From Botryococcus braunii (lineage: Eukaryota; Chlorophyta; Trebouxiophyceae): a DNA stretch of 22,500 nt. Shown here piece after piece: positions 1 through 19,660 of the stretch (positions are counted from its first letter, which is position 1; every line of letters starts with the position of its first letter). The translations under genes and the position numbers were made by a program. The stretch is from NCBI GenBank assembly GCA_002005505.1, contig MVGU01000105.1, positions 435,001 through 457,500 of the forward strand, read 5' to 3'. Under the pieces are notes generated by a model, which searched no databases, was not told the DNA's origin, and was given only the letters and a program-made list of their open reading frames with translations.

Positions 1-61
1 TGCGGCTGTGTGTGCATGTGTGTCTGTGTGTGTGTATAAGAGTGTGTGTGTGTGTGTGTTC

Positions 62-95
<34 letters not shown>

Positions 96-108
96 GTGTG
101 TGTTGTGC
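1..108. repeat. Impure (GT)n microsatellite
   Basis: Runs of GT on the + strand are interrupted by short changes (GCATG, TATAAGA, TTCGC, TAAG). The tract ends about 60 bases before the putative acceptor at 167, so it probably sits in the intron upstream of exon a. Confidence 0.95.
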
Positions 109-167
109 GGAGGGGGGGAAGGGTGGGCCTAAGGGGAACAGATTTCACGAAAGTTTTTCTCCTGCAG

Positions 168-543
168 GTTTTGAGTGCTTAGTGGACACAGGAGATGATT
201 TGGATATGCGGACAGAAATTCTTCCAATCGCCCCCAATCTCGTTGATGGGACTAAGGGTTCAGATTGCCAAGACTGCATGGAGAAAGCTGCCTGCTTGAG
301 CACGCCTTTGATGCTTGAGACGGAAAGCAGCAGTTTTAAGCTGTTGAACATGCAGGCAGTGCAAAAACTGGCCTTTGAAACTGAAGCAGTTGTGGTCCTG
401 AGGTGGGCAGGATCTGCGAGATTAGTTCTCCGATCGGTTATTGTTTTCATGGTTGGAACCTCTGGTTTCCAGAACAGAGTTGTTGCAAAGTAATCAGCGT
501 GGCATGGAAGTGCATCTCATCGTTACTTTTGTACAATGATTTC

Positions 544-612
<69 letters not shown>

Positions 613-1414
613 CCATCTGTCCAGATCCACCCCATTCTATACCGAGGTTTTTAACTCCTAACCAGATTCAAACAAATTACAAGGACAGCTCGTGCATCTC
701 CAAGTTATGCTACATATGGTTGGGGCCACAATTCCAGCGGAGGTACAGGGGTAGTCAAGCCTCGATCATTATTCCTTTGATGCTATACAGTGGTGCTGAA
801 GGCTCAAATGTTATTATTGTTACTGTCGATGTGCATGAGGGATCAGACGTACGGATCTGCATATACCTACCCCCCCTCCCCCCCATGTCCCCAGTTACTT
901 TTCTGATTATTGAAAATTGGCAGGTCCAGTACGCTAGGGCCCTTGCGTTCTTCAGGTGGAATGTCGCTGACCATTAGCAGCGCAGTTGGTCAGAGGGAAG
1001 GGTAGACGACCAGGAGAGGCGGCGGTGATTTGTTTGAAATATTCACTCTTTACTTGGATGTCTGGCGACCAACGACCAATGTCAACGTATCCCAACGTAG
1101 GCATTACCCCTTGCCTCATGGTGGCCTTGCCTGCAGCCCATGGAGCCACACATGGATTGCGAAACCTCCAAGATGTTATGATGAGTCATTGCTGGGTGGT
1201 CTGCCAATGGGACGTGTGGGTTTGCAGTACGAAACGGAACCCAGGCAAGGCGGCGCAGCCAGATATTCGGAAACTGAGAGCGGCCTTGGAGGTTGATGAT
1301 TTGCTCACCTCCGCTATTGACGTCCCCCAGCTCCCGTTGCCTGAAGAAGAGCGGAGACGAATTTCTTCTGTCTATGCGTCTCATGACTCTGAGGCAGAGC
1401 CTTCCAACATGTAA
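168..1414 (+). CDS. 3' end of an unrecognised spliced gene (last two exons)
   Basis: I do not recognise this product. Two putative exons fit each other. Exon a (168-402) follows a CTCCTGCAG acceptor and ends at the donor GAG|gtgggc. Exon b (1228-1414) follows TTTGCAG and ends with TAA at 1412-1414. Exon a starts with two bases completing a codon and ends with two extra bases; exon b starts with the single base needed, so the frame is kept across an 825-base intron. The last ~140 residues have ordinary composition, rich in Asp, Glu, Leu and Ser, and end in an acidic tail (LPLPEEERRRISS, then SHDSEAEPSNM). There is no domain or membrane segment I can name. The 5' part lies left of the window. 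The intron holds a (GT)n tract at 546-608. An extra exon in the intron cannot be excluded. Exon b is the safer of the two, because frame and acceptor agree directly upstream of a stop. Confidence 0.45.
546..608. repeat. (GT)n microsatellite, about 31 units
   Basis: A nearly pure TG/GT dinucleotide run inside the putative last intron of the upstream gene. Confidence 0.97.
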
Positions 1415-1561
1415 GCCACCCCTGGGGCCCTTTTCCTTACAGAAAATTAATTTCCTGACTCAAGCGGAGACCCCAACTTTTCCCTTGACATAATGTCCAA
1501 CCCCCTCCCCTCTCCCAATTCGCTTAAATTTAAATCTCTCTTCTCCCTTCAAGGTGACCCA

Positions 1562-1977
<416 letters not shown>

Positions 1978-3012
1978 ATAGGAGGGTGTGTGTGCGAGTG
2001 AGTGAGTATATTTCCATGCGTTTGAAGTGGGGTTCGCAACCCGTGATGCTGTGGCTTTTGCAACAGGTTGACGCTGAATGAGGAGCGTTTGGGGGACCAG
2101 CCACTGGATCTGCATGACGCGCCTGGCGTGACCGTTCAACCTTACCTCTATCGTGGACAATGGTAACAATTCCTCCACTAGTGCATGGACTGCGCAACTA
2201 AGCTGAATGTGGGAATTTGTGCATTAGCAAGCAGCACCTAGACTGCGGACTCCTGATGTCGACGCTCTCCTTTAAAGGAAAGAAACTTCCTCTTTAGGGC
2301 CATCTCCTGCCAATCATTATGATAACTTTCACTCCATTGCAAAGCAAGTGCAATTCAAGACGTAGGGAATACGTATACTTTGTAGTACTGAGTCCTCGAT
2401 GTGGCGAGGTAGAGATCTCTAGACTTTGTTGGCTATCAAAATACAGTCCAGACGTGGACCATGAAAAAGGGTTTGATCGTAACACCATTAACAATAGAAT
2501 TTTGTGAAATTGTTCAAAAACATGAACGATACGACTTGACTGCGAACACCTTGCAAAAATTTCTCGAATTTGGAAGAAGTAAATGGGTTTAACGCATAAA
2601 ATGAAATTGGTCCACGATTTCTTTAAGGGTCATATGAATGCTTTTTAAAGTTTCTCAGTTTTACGAGTGGGTTAAAACGAGCGGTGTAAATTTACAAATA
2701 CTCCTTGCGGATTGTTTTGCGAAGGGTTTACCAGATGTCTGTGAATATATTCATATGCAGTAAAAACCCAACAGATTTACGCCTCATGCCTCTTCTACGC
2801 GTACCGTACGGATGTTGTACGCATGTATTTAAGATGTAGGTTCGTCACATCCAGACCTGAATGTGCTCTGCACATTGATACCTACAATCTGAATATTCAT
2901 TCTAGCATTGAAAGCCCAAGTTTATTTAGTGTTGGAGGGAGTACTGTTGTGGGAGTTCGGGGGATGCACGAGTGATTGCGCTCCTTTGAACCCGGGAGGC
3001 AAGCAGGCCCCT

Positions 3013-3114
3013 GCATACTGCAGTATTGGGTGTCACTAATGAAACCCAATATTGCATGCATGAACCACGGTGATTCCCATGGGGCCGCCATCTTGATTAA
3101 CCAATATTGGCGGC
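3013..3114. repeat. Two adjacent fold-backs sharing CCAATATTG
   Basis: The first hairpin pairs GCAGTATTGGGT (about 3020-3031) with ACCCAATATTGC (3044-3055). The second pairs GCCGCCA (3084-3090) with TGGCGGC (3108-3114). Both contain CCAATATTG in the same orientation, so one may be a rearranged copy of the other. No gene is implied. Confidence 0.55.
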
Positions 3115-3925
3115 TGCAAATCCGCCCCAAAACACTCGGCATATGCATGCTATTTATCTGAAGCACCATTGCGTATGCGGAAAATCCGGAAAATCGGACA
3201 TCTGAAATGCGCTGCGCAGCTTATTCTTTTGATTTAATGTTTAGAAGTTAGATGGAAGATTATCCGCCATCACAAATTTTTGCAGCGTGATTGCAATGCA
3301 ATTAAACATTCTTACGTGTGCCTGAATTTCTTTCAACATGTTGCTGTATACCGGGTCTTAGGTGTCAACTTGCTAACGTGCAAGTTAACATCCAAGCCCC
3401 AATTCAGATGCAATTGGTTGGTTTATTACTCTGCTTTCGAAGCATGCTGTACAACATTGCTTGATATGGATATCCAACCTGAGTCCCTGGTGACAAGCAT
3501 GACCATGCATGGCACCGAAGTACTCGATTGGCCTTACAGTGAGGTTGCAACCGTCGAAAAACCAAGGAGGCCGCATAAATGGTCATAAGGTCAGGAGTTA
3601 GGGTCTGATCAGAATATTTAGTCATGTTTTCCATAATTATAACGGCCTTGGCCAACTATGGGCAAAGGACAGCAGTGTGTTATTCGGTTGCAAGTCAAGG
3701 TAGCCTTCGCAATTGAATCCATGGCCGTGGATTTTTGGCACTCGCCAATCTAAGCAGCCGCCTGTTCTGTGCCTTTGCATGGGTCCAGTTCGCTGGTTTG
3801 TTGGTTCTGTATTGAGAGATGTACATGTACAGCTTGCAGTAGGATCTTGCTGTGGTTTCTGGCTTGCTTTGATACGGCCATGGTCTTAAGAAGCTTCAGG
3901 AATGTGTAAATGCAATTTTTTTTCT

Positions 3926-3988
3926 ATTCTATTGGGTAAGCTAGCTATGTCGTGATCAATTTTTATCAATTCTATTGGGTAAGCTAGC
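3926..3988. repeat. 20-bp exact direct repeat, 43 bp apart
   Basis: ATTCTATTGGGTAAGCTAGC occurs at 3926-3945 and again at 3969-3988. The spacer is AT-rich. It looks like a local duplication or slippage footprint. Confidence 0.85.
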
Positions 3989-4463
3989 GATGAGTCATGA
4001 GTTGGTCCGAGCCTCTGCAAGCTCCTCATGCCGGAACTGGGCTTTGACTCATACCTAGGGAGCACGTGTTTGAGTGAATGGGGACTTGATATCCAGCAAG
4101 TCCTGGGAGTGCATCTAGAAGCACTGTGCTATTATTGGCAGATATGTATACATGCATATGTATTGGCTTACAAATATATGCAAGGATACTGAACACTGAT
4201 CATGACATACCCTTTGATATCAAGACGATTTTCTTCAGGCAAGGGGTTCCAAGCATACATGCAGGGGTCTTGGTACGGGTGTGTGTTACCACAAACCATG
4301 TGCTTTTATGGGAGTGACCAGTGGCACCGGTGCACTAGAAATATCTGCACATGTGCTTTTGGGGACCGAAGAGTCACACGCGAAACACATTCTAGACACC
4401 AAGAATGTTTTCGCGTCATTATCATGGAACAGGTTGGGAAGGCAACTTTAACATATACGGTCA

Positions 4464-4482
4464 AGCTAGCTAGCTAGCTAGA
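4464..4482. repeat. (AGCT)n short palindromic tandem repeat
   Basis: Four to five units of AGCT lie directly left of the large palindrome. Each unit is self-complementary, so the tract can form cruciform-like structures. Confidence 0.8.
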
Positions 4483-4485
4483 TAT

Positions 4486-4625
4486 AGCCTTCAAAGTGAA
4501 AACTAAGGTGAGCAACACAGGTTAATGCATTAACCTGTGTTGCTCACCTTGGTTTTCACTTTGAATGCTACAGCTAGATTAATGCATTCACCTATGTTGC
4601 TCACCTTGGTTTTCACTTTGAATGC
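4486..4625. repeat. Fold-back element: 84-bp palindrome plus a direct half-copy
   Basis: Arms 4486-4527 and 4528-4569 are reverse complements with two mismatches and no loop; the centre is TTAATGCATTAA. A third copy of the right arm follows at about 4578-4625 (GATTAATGCATTCACCTATG, then TTGCTCACCTTGGTTTTCAC), in the same orientation as the right arm and with a few changes. This is the shape of a non-autonomous fold-back or MITE-like element. I see no target-site duplication that settles it. Confidence 0.85.
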
Positions 4626-5430
4626 CATATGGGTCCGGAACTTTGTAAAATCTCGCGAGATCCATCAATCAGTATTAATGCCTTTAAGGTCGCTTTGCAT
4701 GTCTTGAGGGGAAAACATTTCTCCGTATGCCATGCACGTTACCATTATAGTGATCAAACACTGATTCTGTTGCACTATTTGTTGGGGATACGTAGAAAAT
4801 AATCCCCGAATACATGTCGATCCCATCGACATTAACCTCGACAGTGCTGAAATCGACTTCATTCCGTTTCAGTATCGCCCCTTTTTCCAGCATAGAAATC
4901 GAGTACATATCGTTGCTTTTCGTCCATTTTCGTACACGTATTGCTTCAGGAATTGCAGTCCATTTCGATGCGAAATTAAGCCCAGACCTTCCCAATTGCG
5001 AGCATTATTCGATCCCGATTAATAATTCCGGACTTGCCGGTTTCCGAACAAAAAACACCCGGGGAAGCTGGATTGATCGCTTGACATTCAGAAACCGGTT
5101 AGGATAGGCTGCACTCTTACCATTAAACCGTTTTGGAGGGTCTCGTTGGTGGTGGTGTGATTTCCTCTTATTGTAATAAGAAAATAGTCCAGGTCGAGTT
5201 TCTGGATATCGTAACGAAATCCTGTCGCGAATCACTCAAAACGCTGGTACCACGCTGGTACCCAAAACGCTGGTATCACTCAAAACGCTGGGCCTCTATA
5301 GTGACGCTAACTAGCATCACTTTGTTAGGTCGCAAGGTTGATGTCCCTCTGAGCGTGCTCAGCTTTGCACATACTTTAGGTGGTTTAGCAGTCAGTCTCG
5401 AGTTGCTCTATTTAGGCTTTTGTGGCTTGG
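4626..5430. other. Intergenic stretch without a supported gene
   Basis: Only short, unrecognised open frames occur (the longest are about 100 codons, on both strands at 4684-5107). A 12-bp inverted repeat with one mismatch, CCGGTTTCCGAA (5037-5048) and TTCAGAAACCGG (5087-5098), bounds a 62-bp segment that could be a small terminal-inverted-repeat remnant. From about 5238 to 5290 the word CAAAACGCTGG recurs three times among GCTGGTA(C) repeats. Confidence 0.5.
5238..5290. repeat. Short tandem repeats of CAAAACGCTGG(TA)
   Basis: CAAAACGCTGG appears three times and ACGCTGGTAC twice in about 50 bases, just upstream of the LINE relic. It is probably local slippage. Confidence 0.7.
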
Positions 5431-5439
5431 GATGAGTGT

Positions 5440-5800
5440 CTCTGAGTTGAGTCGTTTCCGCATGGGGGTTCATAACCTTCCTATTGATATTGGTCGTCGT
5501 CCTGGCGTCCCCCGTTCTCACTGATTATGTGATTGGTGTGAGGCTGGTTTGGTGGGTGATGAACACCACCTCGGTCTTTTCAGGGTTGGGTCTACAGCAG
5601 ATCGAGGAATGTTATCCCCGTCTTTTTCGTTCCCCATTTCGGTCGGTTACATGAGTTCACCTGGCAACCTGACCTCCCGTCTGTGGTCAACTTCTTATTT
5701 GAGAGTTTTTTAGGCTCGGCCTTACGTTTTTGTCTTGGCGCTTTTCTGGCCCTTGCTCCCTCTTGGGTTGTGTTCTGGGCCCTTCCCACCCTTCATCCCA
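5440..5800 (+). pseudogene. LINE retrotransposon relic: C-terminal zinc-knuckle end of the reverse-transcriptase ORF
   Basis: Translation on the + strand gives LSRFRMGVHNLPIDIGRRPG followed by VPRSH, a TGA stop (5522-5524), then LCDWCEAGLVGDEHHL. This is the layout of the cysteine/histidine (zf-RVT type) end of plant and algal LINE reverse-transcriptase ORFs: an R-F-R-x-G-x-H segment, a basic VPRS segment, then CxxC, and GDEHH before a hydrophobic VF. After HHL the similarity continues in a second frame (VFSGLGLQ, YPRLF) and then in a third from about 5659 (FTWQPDLPSVVNFLFESFLG). So there is at least one stop and two frameshifts: a dead copy. The polymerase catalytic part is not visible upstream, which suggests 5' truncation, the usual fate of LINE insertions. 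The family call rests on recognised motifs, not on an alignment. Confidence 0.65.
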
Positions 5801-6584
5801 TGCTGCTCTTCCAACACTCGTCTCTAAGGGGTTGTGTCCGGTCTCTCTCAGGTGTTTCGTTGCTCTGTAATTACTCTGTTTCTTATCTGAAGAAGCTTCT
5901 GTTGCTTTCTAAAAGAACACAGATGTCCTGCCCAAGAGCTCCAACCTCTCCAACACAAAATTTCCTCACCAGCATTAGGTTACTACCCCACGCATGAACA
6001 GCATCTGCTACCGTTACATTACAATAGCCACTTGTCAACAGGCACTCGTACGGAAACAGTCAGTGAACGGTACCCTAGCACTAGAACACCTTCGGGGTAC
6101 TGTATCACTAATGGTCCCACGATCGTGTTAGTAAACTGTAACACTGTTACAGGAAATTCAGGAAGGAAAGGGCAAGGAAGTTTATGAAGGAGGGTGTTTG
6201 GCACGAGCCGAATCTCCGAGATCTACGGACTCTGCGGATCCGCGTAGCACGGAGGTGCAATTCGACGTGCAATAGCCGCAGCAGATGTTCATCCTTTTGA
6301 CCGGGCCACCGGAAAAGCTCCCTTCGGTGGCTGGCAAAGAGAGACGCCACAAGTGGCAAGGATAAAGTTGCTCCATAGGATAATTCCTTTGTCTTGAAGT
6401 GCTTTGCAATAGCTGTGCAGTGGCGAACTCGTTCCCATCTACTGCTGGCTGATCTGACCCCGGGGATACCATTAGCAGGCCAAGGTCTGCGGAGAACTAG
6501 CACCCTTCTGAGCAACTACATGCTCTCACATTTCAAGTTCTATTGACTTCTGCTGGGGCGTCTCGCGGCTAGTATTTCGTGGAA
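5801..6584. other. Upstream region of the P450 gene; no separate gene supported
   Basis: This 0.8-kb stretch lies between the LINE relic and the P450 start codon and must hold the promoter and 5' UTR. I see no convincing TATA box or other named element. A 122-codon frame on the minus strand (6147-6515) is arginine-rich and unrecognised. I treat it as chance. Confidence 0.4.
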
Positions 6585-15668
<9,084 letters not shown>

Positions 15669-15755
15669 AGCTGTTTTCCGCAAAGGCCCTGCCATGCACA
15701 GTCAGTGCTGATCATTGTTGGGCCAGCCTTTAGTGCTCGTTGTCATTATTGACCT

Positions 15756-15823
15756 AAACCTCGTGATCATCATCCTTGTGGATGATGATCATGAGAAACT
15801 CCTCATCCTCGACAATGAGGAGC
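15756..15823. repeat. Two hairpins just downstream of the P450 stop
   Basis: GTGATCATCATCC (about 15763-15775) pairs with GGATGATGATCAT (15780-15792) around a TTGT loop. Directly after it CTCCTCAT and ATGAGGAG (about 15800-15823) form a second stem. They lie about 95 bases past the stop, probably in the 3' UTR or flank. No terminator or poly(A) function is shown. Confidence 0.6.
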
Positions 15824-15865
15824 TCCTTATCATCAGGGTGTCATCCTCATCCTTGTCATCAAAAT

Positions 15866-15928
15866 CACCAGCACCACCATCATCATCATCATCATCATCA
15901 TCATCAGCATCAGCATCAGCATCAGCGC
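15866..15928. repeat. (CAT/TCA)n trinucleotide microsatellite
   Basis: CACCACCATCAT runs into (CAT)n and (CATCAG)n. On the plus strand one frame reads Ser-rich, on the minus strand Asp-rich. I take it as non-coding satellite downstream of the P450. Confidence 0.93.
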
Positions 15929-17690
15929 CAACATTCTCCTCTTCCTCTGCCATCATCTGCATCAGACCACGTAAACCGAGCATCAGTTTGCAGGACTCAA
16001 TATGTGAGGACCCTGTGTGCACTCTGAAGATATTGGCCTGCCTGTGATTCTCCACACCAGCCGATTGTTCAGGCGCCCCATCTTGAGAACCTTCGAACTG
16101 TTAAATCTGTTCCAGATGCATGGAGCATACATTGAGAAAAAAGAGTGAAGCCTGTCCTAACCGCATACCATAAGATCCTGCATACGTGGAATCCAGGGGC
16201 CAGAGGCAAAAGGTGACGATGTCTCCCTCCCTCCCACCCTCCCTCCCACCCTCCCTCCCTCCCTCCCTCCCTCCCGTGATCCGCACTCATGATACCTGCA
16301 AGGCAGCAGTCCTCAATTGACTGTCTTTGATATGTTCCTTCAGATGGGGGGTCCCGAGGGCGTTCGACGGCGGGAGTCATCGCACATCACGCTGGGAGTG
16401 GACGGGGGTCTCAAATTCCTATGCCAGCCGCGAGTCCCTTTTAATTAAACCGCCTCATCATCTGAACAGTCTCATCTCAACTTTCTACCGGCTCAAAAGC
16501 GCATCTGCTTGCGGGTTAGAAGGGCAAATTGCCTGCTAGTTGTTGAGATCGCAGTTTGCGTCTTCATATGAAGAGGCATGCATGTCCTGAGCACTGATCT
16601 TATCTTGTGATTGTGGCATATTGCTGGAAGTGTTGCTAGTGTCCGGGTCATCAACATGATGACCACAATACTGAAGTATGCTGTTAAGGTGGGGTAGTCA
16701 CCAGTGGTGACGTCAGTTGTGCTGCCTGTGCTGAGACAATGCGGGAGATTTGTCCGCATTGGCTTGGCTATGCTTCGGTAGTTTCAATATTGTTTCCGCC
16801 TCTTCAGTTTTCTTGTTTGGGGGACGGGAGACCAGTGATGTTAGGCTTTGAACTTTCCTCTGATCGCCAAGCTCATGTGAGTGGTCATTGTACACCACGT
16901 GTCAGCCTTTCTTCAGTAACTTGGAAGCCCTGTACAGCCCTTTATACCTGGACAGTGCTGCCAGGAGGAATCCCCGACAAAAATAAATCCAAAGGACATT
17001 GCTTTGGAGATCACTAGGGTCATCCTATCTACATTGAGTAGATCAGGCCTGAGGGTAGGGTGTGTTATCACATTCGTTCGCGGGTAAACAGAGTATATAC
17101 TCTTGTTTCTCAAGGTATGACAGGTAGGGGGGTCGTCGGATACTACTAGGGTGCCGTTGCGCCTTTTTTTTTACCAGGGGGGGGGGGGCTACTTGTATGT
17201 CAAATATAACTGGCCGACCATCTCCGTAGTTTAAACTTATTGAAACTAAAGGTAGTTTAAACACGAATTTGTGTACCACCCATCTGTAGGAGATTTGACT
17301 ACAGATACGTGGTTATCGACAGAGGTGAGTATACCTACATAGGTATACCTACCGGGAGTCATCCTATATTTGTAGGACCTAATGCATGTGTTAGTGCCGT
17401 AGTTATATCTGCATACTCATGACGGTATACTGTACGCACCTGGCATCTGATGGTCAACAAGGGTCACGTGAAAGCTTATGGGAAGGGCACATTCGTGAGT
17501 GATGAAATGTATGGGCAGGTTTGACTTTTTCTAAAGCTAAACCTACAACTTTTTCTTTGTGGCTAGGAGAGAGTACACGCCTTCGCCAGTGGATTAAAGA
17601 AGCAGAATTATCAATAAGATTTAAGCTATTTTTCGTTTCTTAGTTTTTCAATTTCTTTCGGATTTTACCTGAGTACCGGTATTTGAATTT
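15929..17690. other. Intergenic stretch without a supported gene
   Basis: It holds a (TCCC)n microsatellite (16221-16276), a G-run (about 17178-17189), the word GTAGTTTAAAC twice (17226 and 17252) and a small palindromic TATACCTA repeat (about 17327-17352). Open frames are short and unrecognised on both strands. Confidence 0.55.
16221..16276. repeat. (TCCC)n microsatellite
   Basis: Tetranucleotide CTCC/TCCC units with two ACCC variants. Confidence 0.95.
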
Positions 17691-17694
17691 GTGT

Positions 17695-17754
17695 GCGAAT
17701 TCGAAGAAACTTCTGTGGTGTCGCTATGTACCTCAGAATTTTCTTCGAATTCTC
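17695..17754. repeat. 21-bp inverted repeat with EcoRI-type cores
   Basis: GCGAATTCGAAGAAACTTCTG (17695-17715, quoted in full as 21 positions with core GAATTCGAAGAAA) is the reverse complement of 17734-17754 at 19 of 21 positions. The loop is 18 bases. Confidence 0.85.
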
Positions 17755-18265
17755 TATGTACAAAGCCCACGTGGTGCGTGCTGTGATTGCCATTGTGCTT
17801 GGCATCAGCATGTGCACGCCTGCAATCCACCTTTTCTGCTGCAGTGTATTATGGTCTGTATTTTTTACTGTGTGTAGGGGCATGTATGGGACGTGCCCTG
17901 TACATACGTATAGGTGTGCATCGCATGTGCGGCAAGGAACTCAATACTTCGAATGCTCTGTTGACAGAACCTTTTACATGTTTTGGATGTCGAACTTTTA
18001 AGATGTTTAGGAGTTGGGGCCAACGGGTCCGACAGAAACTGGGGCCAGGATGTGCTGTGTACAACCTTTTAGGGAACGCAACCAAACATCGCATGCTATG
18101 CAACAGGGGACTGCACACCACTACGCGTGTCAATACACGCACGACGTGGCGTGCAACCCGGTGCTGCACTAGTAATGTTACTGGAATTTTCTTTGAAGTG
18201 CATTGACTGGAAACGTTGTGACGTAATAGTGCAGTTTTCTCACCGTTGTACCCCTGTTAAGAGGG

Positions 18266-18286
18266 CGGGGGGGGGGGGGGGGGGGA
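18266..18286. repeat. G-run
   Basis: About 20 consecutive G, broken by one C at its left edge. Confidence 0.95.
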
Positions 18287-18601
18287 GGACTTCTCTAGGG
18301 ATATTCATTTTGAACCAGGATCAATCGTATGCATGGACATCTTTGCTTTGTTCATAGTAGAATAGGTGTGCAACCCGCATTGGCCTTGGTACTGGTGCCG
18401 TGGTACAGAAGTGCGCAAAGAAATGAGTGTTGTGACTCATTTGAATTTGTGCACAATAGGGTTCTGAATGCACTCTGAATTGGTTATTTTTTGGGTACAT
18501 ATGAGCAGTGCACCGTTGCAAATCGTGTTGGGGTGGTCTCATCGGAATGTTTGGGGTGCAGCTCAGGTAGTGCCATTTTATTTTGAGTTATGACGAATAG
18601 C

Positions 18602-18630
18602 ATTAGTGTACTCCAGAGTACTACACTAAT
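18602..18630. repeat. Small hairpin ATTAGTGTA...TACACTAAT
   Basis: ATTAGTGTACTC and GTACTACACTAAT face each other with a one-base bulge. A further pair, ACCAGC/GCTGGT, with an extra copy, follows at about 18811-18841. Confidence 0.7.
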
Positions 18631-19049
18631 CCTGGAACCGGATCGGTGAAAGAATGAGGACGGCCGGAGAGCGTGGCTCCCTTAGCTTAGATCAGTATCC
18701 ATGCCGGTCAGCGATCTGGACGGTGATTAGGTTAGCGTCCTTCAAGGAAAAGTGCAAAGTGCAATCGTAAACTTTCAAGCATATGCGTTTGCCGGCATGA
18801 TGTCTTATACCAGCCATACAGCTGGTGAAAATTACCAGCTTTACAGGAACTCTACATCAGGCTGATCAGGTAGCCCATAGCTTATGGAAAGCGTCATCTC
18901 ATGAGCGTTGGCACTGCAACAAACCCGCGTGGGTCGCTCTGCGTTTTGCACATGGTCTTTGAGCAGTACCTACTAGCATTGCTATTAGGTGTCGTGGACT
19001 GCTGTATGAGTCTAGCCCTAACCAAAGATATGGTACACGTATGTTGTAC

Positions 19050-19194
19050 CATGCAAGGTAGTTGGGGTTGTCCCACGGAGTGTCCTCTAACCCTTTTCCA
19101 CGTACGTGGTTGTCCCATATGGGACAATCACGTACGTGGAATATGGTTTAGGGGACACGACTTAAGGCTTGGGACAAACCTAACTACCATGCAT
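19050..19194. repeat. Large fold-back element, arms about 70 bp
   Basis: The centre is GGTTGTCCCATATGGGACAA. Moving outward, CCACGTACGTGG pairs with CACGTACGTGG, then AGTGTCCTCTAACC with GGTTTAGGGGACACGACT, GGTTGTCCCA with TGGGACAAACC, and CATGCAAGGTAGTT with AACTACCATGCATG, allowing a gap of about 4 bases. It is an imperfect palindrome of about 145 bases without a coding ORF I believe in. Confidence 0.85.
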
Positions 19195-19300
19195 GTGTTG
19201 AGCCATGGATGGATGCAACGTTTTCCCGCATTCATCAGAGCTCAAGCAATTGCCCCGTGGGTCACATGTGGACATTACTGTACAGTGATGTCCCAGTGTG

Positions 19301-19355
19301 ACATGAAGGCTAATGTGTCCCATGTAGGCTACATGTAGGCTAATGTGTCCCATGT
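19301..19355. repeat. 30-bp tandem duplication
   Basis: ACATGAAGGCTAATGTGTCC followed by CATGT at 19301-19325 recurs with one change at 19331-19355. Confidence 0.9.
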
Positions 19356-19512
19356 CTTGGAGGGTGTGTTGATAGACACGGCAACTTCAATGCATCCTTG
19401 ACCACTCTCCATGGAGTGGCCACAAGACTGAAGAAGGTGCGATCGCGATTTACTTTAGCATTGTTTTTAGAGTATTGCTGGCTCACTAGGTACCCAGCTG
19501 AATCCATATGTT

Positions 19513-19660
19513 CGGGCGAGATCACTGATAAGGGTAATGAGTTCAGCCGATGCACGGTCTGAACTCATGACCCTCATCAGTGATATATCTCTCCCGACCA
19601 TGGAGACATACTCCAACGGATGCATCGGCTGAACTCATTATAAATACCCTTTGAGTGATC
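19513..19660. repeat. Nested inverted repeats, three related arms
   Basis: Arm 1 (19513-19546, GATCACTGATAAGGGTAATG then AGTTCAG) is inverted in arm 2 (19559-19596, CTGAACTCATGACCCTCATC then AGTGATAT). A second inverted copy, arm 3 (19621-19660), matches arm 1 through the loop (TGCATCGGCTGAACTCATTA, ending TTTGAGTGATC). So arm 1 can pair with either neighbour. Confidence 0.85.

Noticed and set aside
8..654. Frames coding (Val-Cys)n and (Cys-Val)n near the left end
   Set aside because: They are translations of (GT)n. Only the part from 168 to 402 is kept as a putative exon.
4684..4995. 103-codon minus-strand ORF
   Set aside because: Ordinary composition but no recognised domain, and an overlapping plus-strand frame of similar length is equally good. 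Not enough for a gene call.
5683..5997. 104-codon ORF with hydrophobic stretch
   Set aside because: Its first part is the third-frame continuation of the LINE relic, not an independent membrane protein.
6147..6515. 122-codon arginine-rich minus-strand ORF upstream of the P450
   Set aside because: No motif, no splice partners, composition typical of an antisense GC-rich stretch. It overlaps the likely promoter or 5' UTR.
15715..16047. 110-codon frame with Asp/Leu and poly-Ser segments
   Set aside because: Driven by (CAT)n and hairpin sequence after the P450 stop; no acceptor that would add it to the gene.
17693..18206. Cys-rich frames of 102 and 139 codons
   Set aside because: Overlapping frames with no consistent domain, starting inside an inverted repeat; probably chance.
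18901..19338. 145-codon plus-strand frame
   Set aside because: It runs through the 145-base fold-back, so part of it is read from palindromic DNA; no family recognised.
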